The notes: a model not told the origin generated them from the sequence alone. A stretch of DNA of 62,661 nt from Gilliamella bombicola (GCF_900094945.1 NZ_FMAQ01000012.1:1-62661), one strand, 5' to 3'; numbered from the stretch's first letter, positions 43,964 through 53,254 are shown. A program made the numbers and translations.

Positions 43964-45139
43964 ATGTTTGAATATTTAACAGCAGCTCCAGCCGATCCTA
44001 TTTTAGGGCTAGCCGATCTTTACAACAAAGACGAACGCACTAATAAAATCAATCTAAGTGTTGGTGTCTACAAAGATGAAACCACCAAAACACCTATTCT
44101 AGAAAGTGTAAAAAAAGCAGAACACTTCTTATTAACTAATGAAACCTCAAAAAGCTACTTAGCAATTGACGGTGACAATACCTTTAATACAGCAACCCAA
44201 CGACTACTTTTTGGTCATGAAAATGAACGAGCCAAAACCGCCCAAGCACCGGGGGGAACTGGCGCCTTACGAATTATGGCCGATTTTTTAGCTCGCAGAA
44301 CAAAAGTAAAACGCGTTTGGATCAGCAATCCATCTTGGCCAAATCATCGTAGTGTATTTCAAATGGCAGGGCTTGAAGTTCGTGAATACCAGTATTACGA
44401 TCCTCAGACTCACAGCCTTAATTTTGATGCAATGATGAATAACTTAAGCCTTGTTGCCTCAGGGGAAGCAGTGTTATTCCATGGTTGCTGTCACAACCCA
44501 ACGGGTATTGATCCAACCCCAGAACAATGGCAAGCTATCTCGGACTTAGCCTTAAAAAATGGTTGGTTACCACTATTTGACTTAGCTTACCAAGGCTTTG
44601 GACAGGGTTTAGAAGAAGACGTCTATGGGCTACGGTTATTTGCGAACAACCATCCTGAGCTTCTTATTGCTAGCTCATATTCTAAAAATTTTGGCTTATA
44701 TAATGAACGAGCTGGAGCATTTACCTTAATTGCTGCCAATGCTGAAATTGCCGATCGCGCTTTTAGTCAGGTAAAAACCATCATTCGAGCGAATTATTCT
44801 AACCCACCAGCCCATGGTGCTAAAATAGTCTCGTATATTTTAAACAATGATGAATTAAAAGAAGAATGGATTGATGAATTAACCAATATGCGCCAACGCA
44901 TCCACCGCATGCGCCAACTATTTGTGAAAACCTTACAAGATAAAGGTGCTAATCAAGATTTTAGTTTTATTGTCAAACAAAATGGCATGTTCTCGTTTAG
45001 CGGTTTAAGTGAAGAGCAAGTCCTAAAATTACGTAGCGATTACGGCATCTATATTGTTAATTCCGGACGTATCAATGTCGCAGGTATGACGTTAGATAAC
45101 ATGTCTAGACTTTGCGAATCAATTGTTCAAGTCCTATAA
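43964..45139 (+). CDS. aspC: aspartate aminotransferase
   Basis: PLP enzyme interconverting aspartate/2-oxoglutarate and oxaloacetate/glutamate. 391 residues; strongly E. coli AspC-like: [20 protein letters not shown], the PLP lysine in [15 protein letters not shown] (about 240), and [12 protein letters not shown]. TyrB is an alternative but the start and active-site surroundings fit AspC better. Followed by a strong terminator. Its product links aspartate to the fumarate/oxaloacetate pool fed by the next operon, though this may be coincidental. Confidence 0.95.
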   Translation: MFEYLTAAPADPILGLADLYNKDERTNKINLSVGVYKDETTKTPILESVKKAEHFLLTNETSKSYLAIDGDNTFNTATQRLLFGHENERAKTAQAPGGTGALRIMADFLARRTKVKRVWISNPSWPNHRSVFQMAGLEVREYQYYDPQTHSLNFDAMMNNLSLVASGEAVLFHGCCHNPTGIDPTPEQWQAISDLALKNGWLPLFDLAYQGFGQGLEEDVYGLRLFANNHPELLIASSYSKNFGLYNERAGAFTLIAANAEIADRAFSQVKTIIRANYSNPPAHGAKIVSYILNNDELKEEWIDELTNMRQRIHRMRQLFVKTLQDKGANQDFSFIVKQNGMFSFSGLSEEQVLKLRSDYGIYIVNSGRINVAGMTLDNMSRLCESIVQVL

Positions 45140-45171
45140 AAATTGTTGTTTAAGTCACAAGAAAAACACTC

Positions 45172-45212
45172 AAATAACCAAAACAAAATTTTTGTTTTGG
45201 TTATTTTCTCTT
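45172..45212 (+). terminator. aspC terminator
   Basis: AATAACCAAAACAAAA pairs with TTTTGTTTTGGTTATT, followed by TTCTC, directly after aspC. The stem is long, AT-rich and nearly symmetrical, so it may act in both directions. Confidence 0.8.
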
Positions 45213-45283
45213 GGTTTGTTATAACTTGTTTATTTTATTTTTAATTATTATTAAGACGATAGCTAACCATATGAAGCAAACTA

Positions 45284-45331
45284 AAAAATAAAAAACAAAT
45301 AAAATCAATAGCTTTCCTGAACGTTTTTTTT
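45284..45331 (+). repeat. dispersed repeat, copy B
   Basis: Reads AAAACAAATAAAATCAATAG then CTTTCCTGAACG and a T8 run. Same orientation as copies A, C and D. It lies in the 390-base gap between aspC and the 2SC-type operon, downstream of the aspC terminator. Confidence 0.65.
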
Positions 45332-45435
45332 CAAAAGATTAACTTGTTTAGTGTTCCCTTCCTCACGACTTAAAAAGTATCCTGATTACGACTTAAGCAC
45401 AAAAATTACCCTTTTTCATTAAGCCTTTATTCCAA

Positions 45436-45464
45436 TTGGTTATATCCATAGACAAACAGATTAT
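45436..45464 (+). promoter_or_regulatory. candidate promoter of the 2SC-type operon
   Basis: TTGGTT (45436-45441), 17-base spacer, GATTAT (45459-45464), about 70 bases before the lyase start. Both boxes are imperfect. Two ACGACTTAA direct repeats (about 45366 and 45389) lie upstream and could be regulator sites; no known motif was recognised. Confidence 0.4.
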
Positions 45465-45531
45465 TAGACGATCTCCCAATAATTACTAATAATTATTTAA
45501 TAGAATAATTACCATGATTGAGGATAGTTGG

Positions 45532-46893
45532 GTGGCGTCACATATTTTAGATTTTTTAATTTTAGGCAATAACTTTGGTACGAGCGAAATGAGGGCGATC
45601 TGGTCAGAACAAAATCGCCTGCAAAAACAAGTAGAGGTCGAAGTTGCTTTAGCTCAAGCAGAAGGTGAGCTAGGTGTAATTCCCGCTGAAGCTGCCAATG
45701 CAATCATAGCCAAAGCCGATGCAACTAAACTATCAATTGAACACATTGCCGAAGAAGCGGCAAAGGCCAAACACTCGTTAATGTCGACCATTAACGCACT
45801 ACAAAAACAAGTAGGTGATGCCGGTCAATATATTCATTACGGGGCAACCACACAAGATATTGTCGATACTGCAACTGTTTTACAATTAAAACAATCATTT
45901 GTTGTCATTGAACGCGATAGCAAACAGGTGGCACTCGAACTAAAACGTTTAGCCAAACAGTATCAATATTTACCCATGGTTGGGCGTACGCATGGCATGC
46001 AAGCGCTTCCCACAACCTTTGGCTTTAAACTTGCAGTATGGTTAGATGAATTTATTCGGCACTTACAACGTTTAAGTGAAATCAAACAACGGGTATTAGT
46101 CGGTAATATTAGTGGCGCAATTTGTACGTATGCATCAATGGGCAAGCTAGGACCACAAGTTGAATCGCGAGCGTTAACGTTACTCGGACTAAATACCCCT
46201 AATATCGGTTGGCAAGCGGCGCGTGATCGTTTTTCTGAATATGCATCAGTCATCGGGCTAATCAGTGGCACATTAGGCAAAATAGGCAATGAATTTTACA
46301 ACTTGATGCGTACTGAAATTAACGAAGTTGAAGAACCCTTCTCAGCAGGAAAAATTGGTTCAACCACCATGCCACATAAACGCAACCCAGCAGCATTAGA
46401 AGGTTTAGCCAGTTTGACGGCTCCACTTTTAAAAAGCGTCGCATTAATTCACGAATCAATGAAAGTTGAACATGAACGCGATGCCATGAGTTGGCGTGCA
46501 GAATGGATCGCACTACCTGAAATTAACCTTTACATTTCAGCGCAACTACAAACAGCGTTAGCTGTACTTAAAGGTCTAAAAGTCAATTCTGATCGGATGT
46601 TAGCTAACTTATCACTACAAAATGGCTTGCTGTTATCAGAAAAAGTCATGTTCGAAATTGGTAAGCGATTAGGAAAACAAACTGCTCATCAACTGGTTTA
46701 TCAAAGCGCCATGAAAGCGTTTGAACAAAATCGACCATTTAAAGATATATTATTAGAAGATCCAAGTTTAAACAAAGAATTTACCGAATCCGAGCTTGAT
46801 ACTTGGTTAGATCCAATTAACTATCTTGGCTCTGCTCCTGAAAAAGTAGCACAAGTCATTCAATACGCTGAACAGTGTGGAGTATTAGCATGA
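45532..46893 (+). CDS. fumarase/aspartase-superfamily lyase, predicted S-(2-succino) lyase
   Basis: Predicted to eliminate fumarate from a succinylated substrate. The GTG at 45532 is chosen because GAGGA lies 7 bases upstream; the ATG at 45514 has no ribosome site. 453 residues. Superfamily motifs: HYGATTQDIVDTA (about 102-114), the GRTHGMQALPTTFG histidine (154), and the signature GSTTMPHKRNPAALEG (about 276-291) with the mobile catalytic Ser (277). It resembles adenylosuccinate lyase/PcaB-type enzymes, but no purine gene is near. Its partners (GNAT, amino-acid importer, MmgE/PrpD) match 2SC breakdown clusters in which such a lyase cleaves N-acetyl-2SC to fumarate and N-acetylcysteine. Iminodisuccinate-type lyase is the main alternative. 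Confidence 0.8.
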   Translation: MASHILDFLILGNNFGTSEMRAIWSEQNRLQKQVEVEVALAQAEGELGVIPAEAANAIIAKADATKLSIEHIAEEAAKAKHSLMSTINALQKQVGDAGQYIHYGATTQDIVDTATVLQLKQSFVVIERDSKQVALELKRLAKQYQYLPMVGRTHGMQALPTTFGFKLAVWLDEFIRHLQRLSEIKQRVLVGNISGAICTYASMGKLGPQVESRALTLLGLNTPNIGWQAARDRFSEYASVIGLISGTLGKIGNEFYNLMRTEINEVEEPFSAGKIGSTTMPHKRNPAALEGLASLTAPLLKSVALIHESMKVEHERDAMSWRAEWIALPEINLYISAQLQTALAVLKGLKVNSDRMLANLSLQNGLLLSEKVMFEIGKRLGKQTAHQLVYQSAMKAFEQNRPFKDILLEDPSLNKEFTESELDTWLDPINYLGSAPEKVAQVIQYAEQCGVLA

Positions 46894-47414
46894 GTTTTCG
46901 CTTAATGACTGATAAAGATATTCCAGCTTATCAAGCCCTACTGCATAGTGCTTATCAAGCCACAACTCAATTAGGCATTCATTTTGCCGCAGCAACAATC
47001 AAGCAATCGCAGATTGCTGAGCATATTGAGTCTAATGCCGTGTATTTATTTGAAAAAGATGGTGAACTACTATCAACTTTAAGCATTCGCTTTCCATGGG
47101 GCAATAACCCAGGACCTTATGGGTTACCCCATTTAGGTTGGTTTGCAACCGATCCACGTTATAAAGGTCAAGGCTATGGTAATGCATTATGGGATTTTGT
47201 TGAACAGCAAATTTTAATTAACCAACTAAAGTTACCTGCCGTCACGTTAGGCACCGCCGCAAATCATCCATGGCTTGCCCAGACGTATATAAATAAAGGC
47301 TATAAAAAAATAGGGCAAGCGGATTTAACTCCAGATCATACTACGCTCTATTTTGAAAAAATTTTAAATCATAAAAGCTATACCGAATGGAAAAAAAGGA
47401 GTAATAAACAATGA
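46890..47414 (+). CDS. GNAT acetyltransferase, predicted to N-acetylate 2SC
   Basis: GCN5-type acetyltransferase, 174 residues from the ATG at 46890 (MSFRLMTDKDIPAYQALLHS), which overlaps the lyase stop as ATGA. The acetyl-CoA loop is visible as TDPRYKGQGYGNALWDFVE (about 84-102), with hydrophobic strands before it. By position it corresponds to YxeL/SnaB of Bacillus, which acetylates S-(2-succino)cysteine before cleavage. Substrate is inferred from context only. Confidence 0.8.
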   Translation: MSFRLMTDKDIPAYQALLHSAYQATTQLGIHFAAATIKQSQIAEHIESNAVYLFEKDGELLSTLSIRFPWGNNPGPYGLPHLGWFATDPRYKGQGYGNALWDFVEQQILINQLKLPAVTLGTAANHPWLAQTYINKGYKKIGQADLTPDHTTLYFEKILNHKSYTEWKKRSNKQ

Positions 47415-48193
47415 AAAAAATAAGTACACTACTGTCCGCTCTTTTATTAACTAGCCTAACCTTAATGGGTTGTGATAATCAATCTAGCCATCAAGTCACA
47501 GAGCAAAATATTATTAAAGTAGGTTCTACAGGACAAAGCTACCCAAACGGTTATAAACAAGATGGCAAATTAGTCGGATTTGATGTTGAAGTTACCGAGG
47601 CGATTGCCAAAGAATTAGGCTATAAAGTCGAATGGAACATTGCCGAATTTGGTGGCTTAATGGGACAATTTGATTCTGGGCGGTTAGATACTATAGCCAA
47701 TGCGGTTGCAGTTACACCTGCTCGTCAAGCCAAATATGATTTTTCCAACACCTATAGCTTTTATGGTAGTCAAATTGTGACTCACAAAGATAACAATAAT
47801 ATTAATCAATTATCTGATTTTAAAGGCAAAACTATTGCTGGTGTGCTAGGCTCAAATCATATAAACAATCTAAAAAAAGCCTTTCCTAACAATGAAATCA
47901 CCATCAAGACCTATGAAACACGAGATGGTGCAATGTATGACACAGAGTATCAACGAGTTGATGGCTATGTTAATTCAAAACCGATATTACTGGCTGAAAT
48001 TAAGCGTAAAAATCTACCGTTCAAATTAGTGGGTGAACCCATTACTATTGAGCAAGTCGCATTTCCATTTAGTAAAGATGAAAAAGGTCAAGCACTGCGT
48101 GAAAAATTCAATCAAGCCATCGAAAAGTTACGCACTAATGGCACATTGAAAAATCTGGCAATTAAATATTTTGGCGAAGATATTACCTTATGA
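47411..48193 (+). CDS. amino-acid ABC transporter substrate-binding lipoprotein (YxeM-like)
   Basis: Periplasmic solute-binding protein of the polar amino-acid family, 260 residues, with a lipoprotein signal ending LMGC (Cys21). The mature part has VGSTGQSYPNGYKQDGKLVG, FDVEVTEAIAKEL and LDTIANAVAVTPARQAKYDF in the usual order. As far as I recall the Bacillus YxeM sequence, these (notably GxTGQSYP) resemble it closely. The ATG overlaps the GNAT stop (ATGA). It would deliver 2SC or a related amino acid to the permease. Confidence 0.85.
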   Translation: MKKISTLLSALLLTSLTLMGCDNQSSHQVTEQNIIKVGSTGQSYPNGYKQDGKLVGFDVEVTEAIAKELGYKVEWNIAEFGGLMGQFDSGRLDTIANAVAVTPARQAKYDFSNTYSFYGSQIVTHKDNNNINQLSDFKGKTIAGVLGSNHINNLKKAFPNNEITIKTYETRDGAMYDTEYQRVDGYVNSKPILLAEIKRKNLPFKLVGEPITIEQVAFPFSKDEKGQALREKFNQAIEKLRTNGTLKNLAIKYFGEDITL

Positions 48194-48861
48194 ATTTTAA
48201 TGTAAACTATTTTTTAAGTGTGTTTCCGCAGATATTGCCTTATCTGCCGGTTACCCTTTTTATTACCATCGTATCGATTATGTTTGCCATTATATTAGGG
48301 TTAGCTATTGCATTACTGCGTAGCAATAAAATAATCATTATCGATACTATTTTTGCACTGTTTATATCTCTGTTTAGAGGAATACCCTCCGTTGTTTTAC
48401 TGTTTATTATTTATTACGGATTACCGCAGATTTTTCCTGTTTTAAAACATATGGGGGCAACAACGGCAGCCATTATCTGCTTTAGTTTAAAATATTCCTC
48501 CTATTTAGCCGAAATTTTCCGAGCAAGTTTAGAATCGGTTGATCACGGGCAGAAAGAAGCAGGGCTAACAGTAGGTTTAAGTAAAATACAAGTTTACCGC
48601 GGTATTATACTGCCCCAAGCCATGGTCAATGCCTTACCGAACACCGGTAATATGTTCATCTCATTACTTAAAGATTCGTCTGTTGCCTTTTTTGTTGGCG
48701 TACAAGAACTATTAGCAGCAGGAAAAATGTTAACGGCTAACTCATTCCTCTACTTTGAAACCTATTTAGCTGTAGGCATTGTTTACTGGTTAACTGTTGT
48801 TATCTATTCTTGGATACAAAAACAGTTAGAGCAGAAACTCACGGCCCCCTATCATCGTTAA
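48190..48861 (+). CDS. amino-acid ABC transporter permease (YxeN-like)
   Basis: HisM/GlnP-type permease, 223 residues with about five transmembrane segments. The coupling loop EAGLTVGLSKIQVYRGIILP (about 121-140) and the early RGIPSVVLLFIIYYGLP stretch are typical of the family. Start overlaps the binding-protein stop by ATGA, as at the two previous junctions. Confidence 0.9.
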   Translation: MNFNVNYFLSVFPQILPYLPVTLFITIVSIMFAIILGLAIALLRSNKIIIIDTIFALFISLFRGIPSVVLLFIIYYGLPQIFPVLKHMGATTAAIICFSLKYSSYLAEIFRASLESVDHGQKEAGLTVGLSKIQVYRGIILPQAMVNALPNTGNMFISLLKDSSVAFFVGVQELLAAGKMLTANSFLYFETYLAVGIVYWLTVVIYSWIQKQLEQKLTAPYHR

Positions 48862-48872
48862 GGAGACGGGTT

Positions 48873-49625
48873 ATGATTACGGTATCACATTTATCTAAAC
48901 GCTTTGCTAATAATGAAGTTTTGAAAGAGATCAACCTAAACATTGAACAAGGCGAAGTGGTTGCAATTATTGGACCGTCAGGATCAGGCAAATCGACCTT
49001 ATTACGTTGCTTAAATTTATTAGAAAAACCAAACACCGGCACCATTCAAATTGGCACAGCAATGCTAGATGCTAAACATTATAGTAATAAAGAAGAAACC
49101 CATTTACGCAAGCAATCTGCAATGGTCTTTCAACACTATAATTTATTTAAAAATAAAACCGCATTAGAAAATATCACCTATCCATTAATTGTTGGACAAA
49201 AGATAGATAAAAAAGAGGCCAAACAACTTGGTCTATCATTATTAGAACGCGTTGGTATGTTACCTTACGCCACACAATATCCCATAACCTTATCTGGTGG
49301 TCAGCAACAGCGTGTTGCAATCGCAAGAGCACTTGCAGTCAGACCAAAAGTATTATTATTTGATGAGCCAACATCCGCACTTGATCCCGAGCGTGTACAC
49401 GAAGTACTACAAGTAATGCTACAGCTAGCTAAAGAACATATCACAATGATTATCGTAACCCACGAAATGGAGTTTGCTAAGTATGTTGCAGACCGAGTTA
49501 TTTTTATGGCAGATGGCGTAATTGTTGAACAAGGACCAGCAAAATCAATAATTGATAATCCACAAAATGAAATAACACAACGCTTTTTGCGCCAATTGAC
49601 CGATGAAATCGATTTTGAAATTTAA
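48873..49625 (+). CDS. amino-acid ABC transporter ATPase (YxeO-like)
   Basis: GlnQ/HisP-type ATPase, 250 residues from the ATG at 48873, preceded by AAGGAGA at 48860-48866; a longer frame from 48810 overlaps the permease and is rejected. Walker A GPSGSGKST (about 32-40), signature LSGGQQQR (about 139-146), Walker B VLLFDEPTSALD. Last gene of the five-gene operon, ending at a shared convergent terminator. Confidence 0.93.
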   Translation: MITVSHLSKRFANNEVLKEINLNIEQGEVVAIIGPSGSGKSTLLRCLNLLEKPNTGTIQIGTAMLDAKHYSNKEETHLRKQSAMVFQHYNLFKNKTALENITYPLIVGQKIDKKEAKQLGLSLLERVGMLPYATQYPITLSGGQQQRVAIARALAVRPKVLLFDEPTSALDPERVHEVLQVMLQLAKEHITMIIVTHEMEFAKYVADRVIFMADGVIVEQGPAKSIIDNPQNEITQRFLRQLTDEIDFEI

Positions 49626-49668
49626 CGATTAAAAACTGATTTAACCACAAAATGAGTTTTTAATCGTT
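49624..49668. terminator. bidirectional terminator between the 2SC-type operon and the MmgE/PrpD gene
   Basis: Fourteen-base perfect stem AACGATTAAAAACT / AGTTTTTAATCGTT with a 17-base loop. It starts at the ATPase stop codon and overlaps the last bases of the MmgE/PrpD gene, so it could serve both converging transcripts. Confidence 0.75.
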
Positions 49669-51025
49669 AAAGCTTTAAAAGATATGACAATAAAAATGTA
49701 TGCAGATCTAAACCGACCGCAAGCGCACGAATATCTTTCAATAAATTATCTGTGGTCTTTTGGTCACCTACGGCTTTGACCAACTTCAATGATAATTCTC
49801 GCTGACTGTATGGATTTTTTGGCGAACCTTTTGGAAGGTCAATTCTTTGGTTCAACTTTTCACCTGTACTATTAACAATCTCAACAACAACATAACGTTG
49901 ATTATACGCCTGTGGATGGGGGGTAAGTTGTATTTGATAGCTTCGTTTCATCTTCTGCATCAAATTTTTTATGCCATTTGCAATAGGTTTTGCTGAAAAC
50001 TGTTCAAAACTAAGTGGCAACCCTAAAAGAGTTAATGCTAAAACATACTCAGCCGAAAAACGCCCTTGTTCAGCAAGCAAAGGCATTTGATAAATTAACG
50101 CTGCATCACTTTGTGGTGGAGAAAAAAAGATAGTGATACTCTCAATCTTATCAACACTAAAGTTAGCATTCCGATAAAGCAATTGCCCCGCATCAGCAAT
50201 ATAAGCAGCAGCTGAACAATAAGAATAATTTTTAAACCATAATCCGGGATGCACAATCTTCCAAGTTTTACCCCAATGACTTAAATCAAAACGTGTATTA
50301 CCTTGTCCATAAATAGCCAAAAAACCTAATTTATCATCTAAAAAATCCTGATCGGCATGTATACCCGCTCTTAACCACTCAACCGCTTGTATGGCATGCT
50401 GGGCTGCTAGCCCAGCATGCAAAAACTTAATCGGCGTGCCCATTAACAAACGCATTCCCGATGCTTGAGTCGCAGCTAACGTTAATGCTTGTGATAAAAA
50501 AGGTTCATCATAGAGATAACAAATAGCCGCTGTTGCCGCAATCCCACCCAAAGTAATAGTTGCATGCCAACCTTTTTCATAATGCTGTGGATTAATGCTT
50601 TGTCCCAATAAGGCCATCACTTCGATACCAATAACATAAGCGGTTAAAAAACGCCGGCCATCAATTGTTTGCTCAGCATTATCTAATCGAACACTGGCAA
50701 TAAGTGCAGATAAAATAACGGCAGAGGGGTGACCGCGAACATCTGAATGTACATCATCATAATCTAAACAATGGGCTTGAAAACCATTAAGTAGCGCGGC
50801 TTGCCTTGCGCTAGCTAACTTTTTTTGACCAATTAGCCAAGCTCTGGCATTACCGCCTTCATCTGCTATCCATGCTAGCAATTTATGAACATCATCTTCA
50901 TGGCAAGCTTGTAAAGTGCAAGCAAAATAATCAGTTATCCCATTAATAGCACAATCAATAACTTGAGGGTCACTGATTATTGGCGTATTTCTGATTAAAA
51001 AACTTAACTGTTGACCTAAATTCAT
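49667..51025 (-). CDS. MmgE/PrpD family protein (YxeQ-like)
   Basis: Member of the family that holds 2-methylcitrate dehydratase, iminodisuccinate epimerase and cis-aconitate decarboxylase; 452 residues. Family landmarks: GNARAWLIGQKKLASARQAA near 74-93, LNGFQAHCLDYDDVHSDVRG with HPSA near 95-118, and PIKFLHAGLAAQHAIQAVEW near 197-216. It converges on the lyase-GNAT-ABC operon. A YxeQ-type member of this family accompanies 2SC breakdown genes in Bacillus; its step is not defined. It might epimerise or dehydrate the succinyl moiety. Without context it could be any family member. Confidence 0.85.
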   Translation of the reverse strand: MNLGQQLSFLIRNTPIISDPQVIDCAINGITDYFACTLQACHEDDVHKLLAWIADEGGNARAWLIGQKKLASARQAALLNGFQAHCLDYDDVHSDVRGHPSAVILSALIASVRLDNAEQTIDGRRFLTAYVIGIEVMALLGQSINPQHYEKGWHATITLGGIAATAAICYLYDEPFLSQALTLAATQASGMRLLMGTPIKFLHAGLAAQHAIQAVEWLRAGIHADQDFLDDKLGFLAIYGQGNTRFDLSHWGKTWKIVHPGLWFKNYSYCSAAAYIADAGQLLYRNANFSVDKIESITIFFSPPQSDAALIYQMPLLAEQGRFSAEYVLALTLLGLPLSFEQFSAKPIANGIKNLMQKMKRSYQIQLTPHPQAYNQRYVVVEIVNSTGEKLNQRIDLPKGSPKNPYSQRELSLKLVKAVGDQKTTDNLLKDIRALAVGLDLHTFLLSYLLKL

Positions 51026-51253
51026 GCAAAACTCTCAAACTCAGCAAAGTCGATAAGTGATTAGTGAAACTGGTTTACTTTGGAATAGCTAAAATAACGT
51101 ATAATTAGCCACAGGTTAAAGATTAAGTAGTTATATTCTAATAACCTAAAATCATAACGTATACGCCATTGATATAATCATTTTTAGCCATTATTTTATA
51201 TGTTAAAATACTTCCTACAAAAAATAATCAAATCAAAAATTTAACATCTTATT

Positions 51254-51736
51254 ATGTCAACTTGTTATATCGCCTTAGGCAGTAATCTTGAAGATCCATT
51301 GTCACAAGCCAATCGTGCAATTGCGGCATTAAAGCAGCTATCTAACACAACAGTTACGGCTATTTCTCCTTTTTACCGAAGCAAACCTCTTGGTCCACAA
51401 AACCAAAATGATTATCTTAATGCCGTCATAGAACTAACGACAAATTTATCTCCAATTGAACTACTTGACGAACTACAATCCATAGAAAAAGCGCAAGGTC
51501 GTGTACGTAAAGACAATCGATGGGGTGCTCGAACCTTAGATCTTGATATTTTATTGTATGACAACTTAGTACTAGAAAGTGAAAGGCTCACCGTTCCACA
51601 CTACCACATGAAAAACAGAGAATTTGTGCTCTACCCACTGTATGACATCAGTCCTGAACTTGTTTTACCAGATAACGATAAGCTGTACGACTTAGTAACT
51701 AAATGCCCTAAAAATGGATTAAAAAAGTGGGAATAG
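51254..51736 (+). CDS. folK: 2-amino-4-hydroxy-6-hydroxymethyldihydropteridine pyrophosphokinase
   Basis: HPPK of folate synthesis, 160 residues as in E. coli. Motifs: TCYIALGSNLEDP at the start, GPQNQNDYLNAVIEL (about 47-61) and the signature RWGARTLDLDILLYDN (about 88-103), which holds the Mg-binding Asp pair. In E. coli it follows pcnB at the end of dksA-gluQ-pcnB-folK; here it precedes dksA and pcnB is absent. Confidence 0.97.
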   Translation: MSTCYIALGSNLEDPLSQANRAIAALKQLSNTTVTAISPFYRSKPLGPQNQNDYLNAVIELTTNLSPIELLDELQSIEKAQGRVRKDNRWGARTLDLDILLYDNLVLESERLTVPHYHMKNREFVLYPLYDISPELVLPDNDKLYDLVTKCPKNGLKKWE

Positions 51737-51877
51737 CTACTTATCTTAATTAATAACATACAGTTGCACTATTTCGCTTATTTTTTGTACATAAAAAATA
51801 ATAAAAAAAATTTGCCAATAGCTAATTTATTGATATAGTTTACCGCTTGCAAATAATCTGTACTTAAGGGGATTGCT

Positions 51878-52333
51878 GTGAAAAAGGAAAAAAAGTTAAA
51901 TACATCTTCTCTTAGCCTGCTTTCAATTGCGGGGCTTGAGCCTTATAAAGAAAAACAAGGCGAGGAGTACATGAACCCTAAACAATTAAAACATTTTGAA
52001 TTGATATTAAAAGCATGGCTTACTCAATTACAAGATGAAATGGGGAAAACAGTTTCTCACATGCAAGATGAAGCTGCGAATTTTCCTGATCCAGCCGATC
52101 GAGCAACACAAGAAGAGGAATTTAGTTTAGAATTACGTGCTCGAGATAGAGAACGAAAACTGATCAAAAAAATCGAAAAAACATTAAAGAAAATTGAATC
52201 AGACGACTTTGGTTATTGTGAATCTTGTGGCGTTGAAATTGGCATTCGTCGCTTAGAAGCAAGACCAACAGCAGATTTATGTATCGATTGTAAAACACTT
52301 GCGGAACTTCGCGAAAAACAGATGGGCATGTAA
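51878..52333 (+). CDS. dksA: RNA polymerase-binding transcription factor DksA
   Basis: Secondary-channel factor that works with ppGpp, including at rRNA promoters. 151 residues with a GTG start preceded by AAGGGGAT. The coiled-coil tip acidic residues lie in [20 protein letters not shown] (about 69-88), and the four-Cys zinc finger [17 protein letters not shown] lies near 114-138. It is nearly identical to E. coli DksA over the second half. Confidence 0.98.
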   Translation: MKKEKKLNTSSLSLLSIAGLEPYKEKQGEEYMNPKQLKHFELILKAWLTQLQDEMGKTVSHMQDEAANFPDPADRATQEEEFSLELRARDRERKLIKKIEKTLKKIESDDFGYCESCGVEIGIRRLEARPTADLCIDCKTLAELREKQMGM

Positions 52334-52366
52334 CACCAGCTCCATCCATCATTCTCAACTAGACCT

Positions 52367-53254
52367 ATGCATTATATCGGTCGTTTTGCCCCTTCACCAT
52401 CAGGACCATTACATTTTGGTTCGTTGGTAACGGCGCTGGGGAGTTATCTCCAAGCTAAATCTTGCCTCGGTAAATGGCTAGTTCGTATTGAAGATATCGA
52501 CCCACCACGAGAAGTTAAAGGGGCATCATCACTGATATTAAAAACTCTTGAAGCACTAAATTTATATTGGGATGATGAAGTGTTATACCAATCAGCGTGC
52601 AGCAAACGTTATCAAGCCATTTTACAAACGCTCATTGATAATCAACAAGCCTATTATTGTGATTGTACTAGACAGCGAATTCAAAATCTGAGCAATGGTA
52701 TTTATGATAATTTTTGTCGTGAAAGGCATTTATCTATCAATAATAAACAAGTTGCCATTCGTTTAAAACAAAATCATCCTGTTTTTGAATTTACTGATCA
52801 AATTCTTGGCTTACAAACCGTCGAAAAAGCTAACGCACAAGAAGATTTTATTATTCATCGTAAAGATGGCTTATTTGCCTATAATTTAGTGGTAGTATTA
52901 GATGATCATCAGCAAGGTATTACTGAAATTGTGCGTGGAGCAGATTTATTACCGGTTACCGCTAAACAAATCTCACTGTATCAACTGTTCGGCTTTCCTG
53001 TGCCAAGCTACTGCCATTTACCGCTAGTACTCGATAACAACGGCAATAAGCTATCAAAACAAAACCATGCCAACCCGATTGATTTAAACAATCTTAAAGC
53101 ATTAACTGTTCAAGCTCTGCAATTTTTAGGGCAATGTGTACCACAAGATTGGCAAGATGCCACACAACAGCAACTTTTAGATTGGGCAATACAGCATTGG
53201 CAACTGATGAATGTACCAAAACAAAATACCCAATTATCCACCAATATAGGATAA
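52367..53254 (+). CDS. gluQ: glutamyl-Q tRNA(Asp) synthetase
   Basis: Attaches glutamate to queuosine in tRNA-Asp; a truncated GluRS without anticodon domain. 295 residues, with the HIGH-like motif FAPSPSGPLHFGSLVTAL (about 6-23), the zinc cluster YYCDCTRQRI (about 97-106) and the KMSKS-like KLSKQ (about 229-233). Starts 33 bases after dksA, as in enterobacteria. Its last 21 bases overlap the moaA 3' end on the other strand. Confidence 0.95.
   Translation: MHYIGRFAPSPSGPLHFGSLVTALGSYLQAKSCLGKWLVRIEDIDPPREVKGASSLILKTLEALNLYWDDEVLYQSACSKRYQAILQTLIDNQQAYYCDCTRQRIQNLSNGIYDNFCRERHLSINNKQVAIRLKQNHPVFEFTDQILGLQTVEKANAQEDFIIHRKDGLFAYNLVVVLDDHQQGITEIVRGADLLPVTAKQISLYQLFGFPVPSYCHLPLVLDNNGNKLSKQNHANPIDLNNLKALTVQALQFLGQCVPQDWQDATQQQLLDWAIQHWQLMNVPKQNTQLSTNIG

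Noticed and set aside
45514-46893. Lyase annotated as adenylosuccinate lyase (purB)
   Set aside because: The superfamily motifs fit, but the operon partners are an acetyltransferase and an amino-acid importer and no purine gene is near. The ATG at 45514 also lacks a ribosome site, unlike the GTG at 45532.
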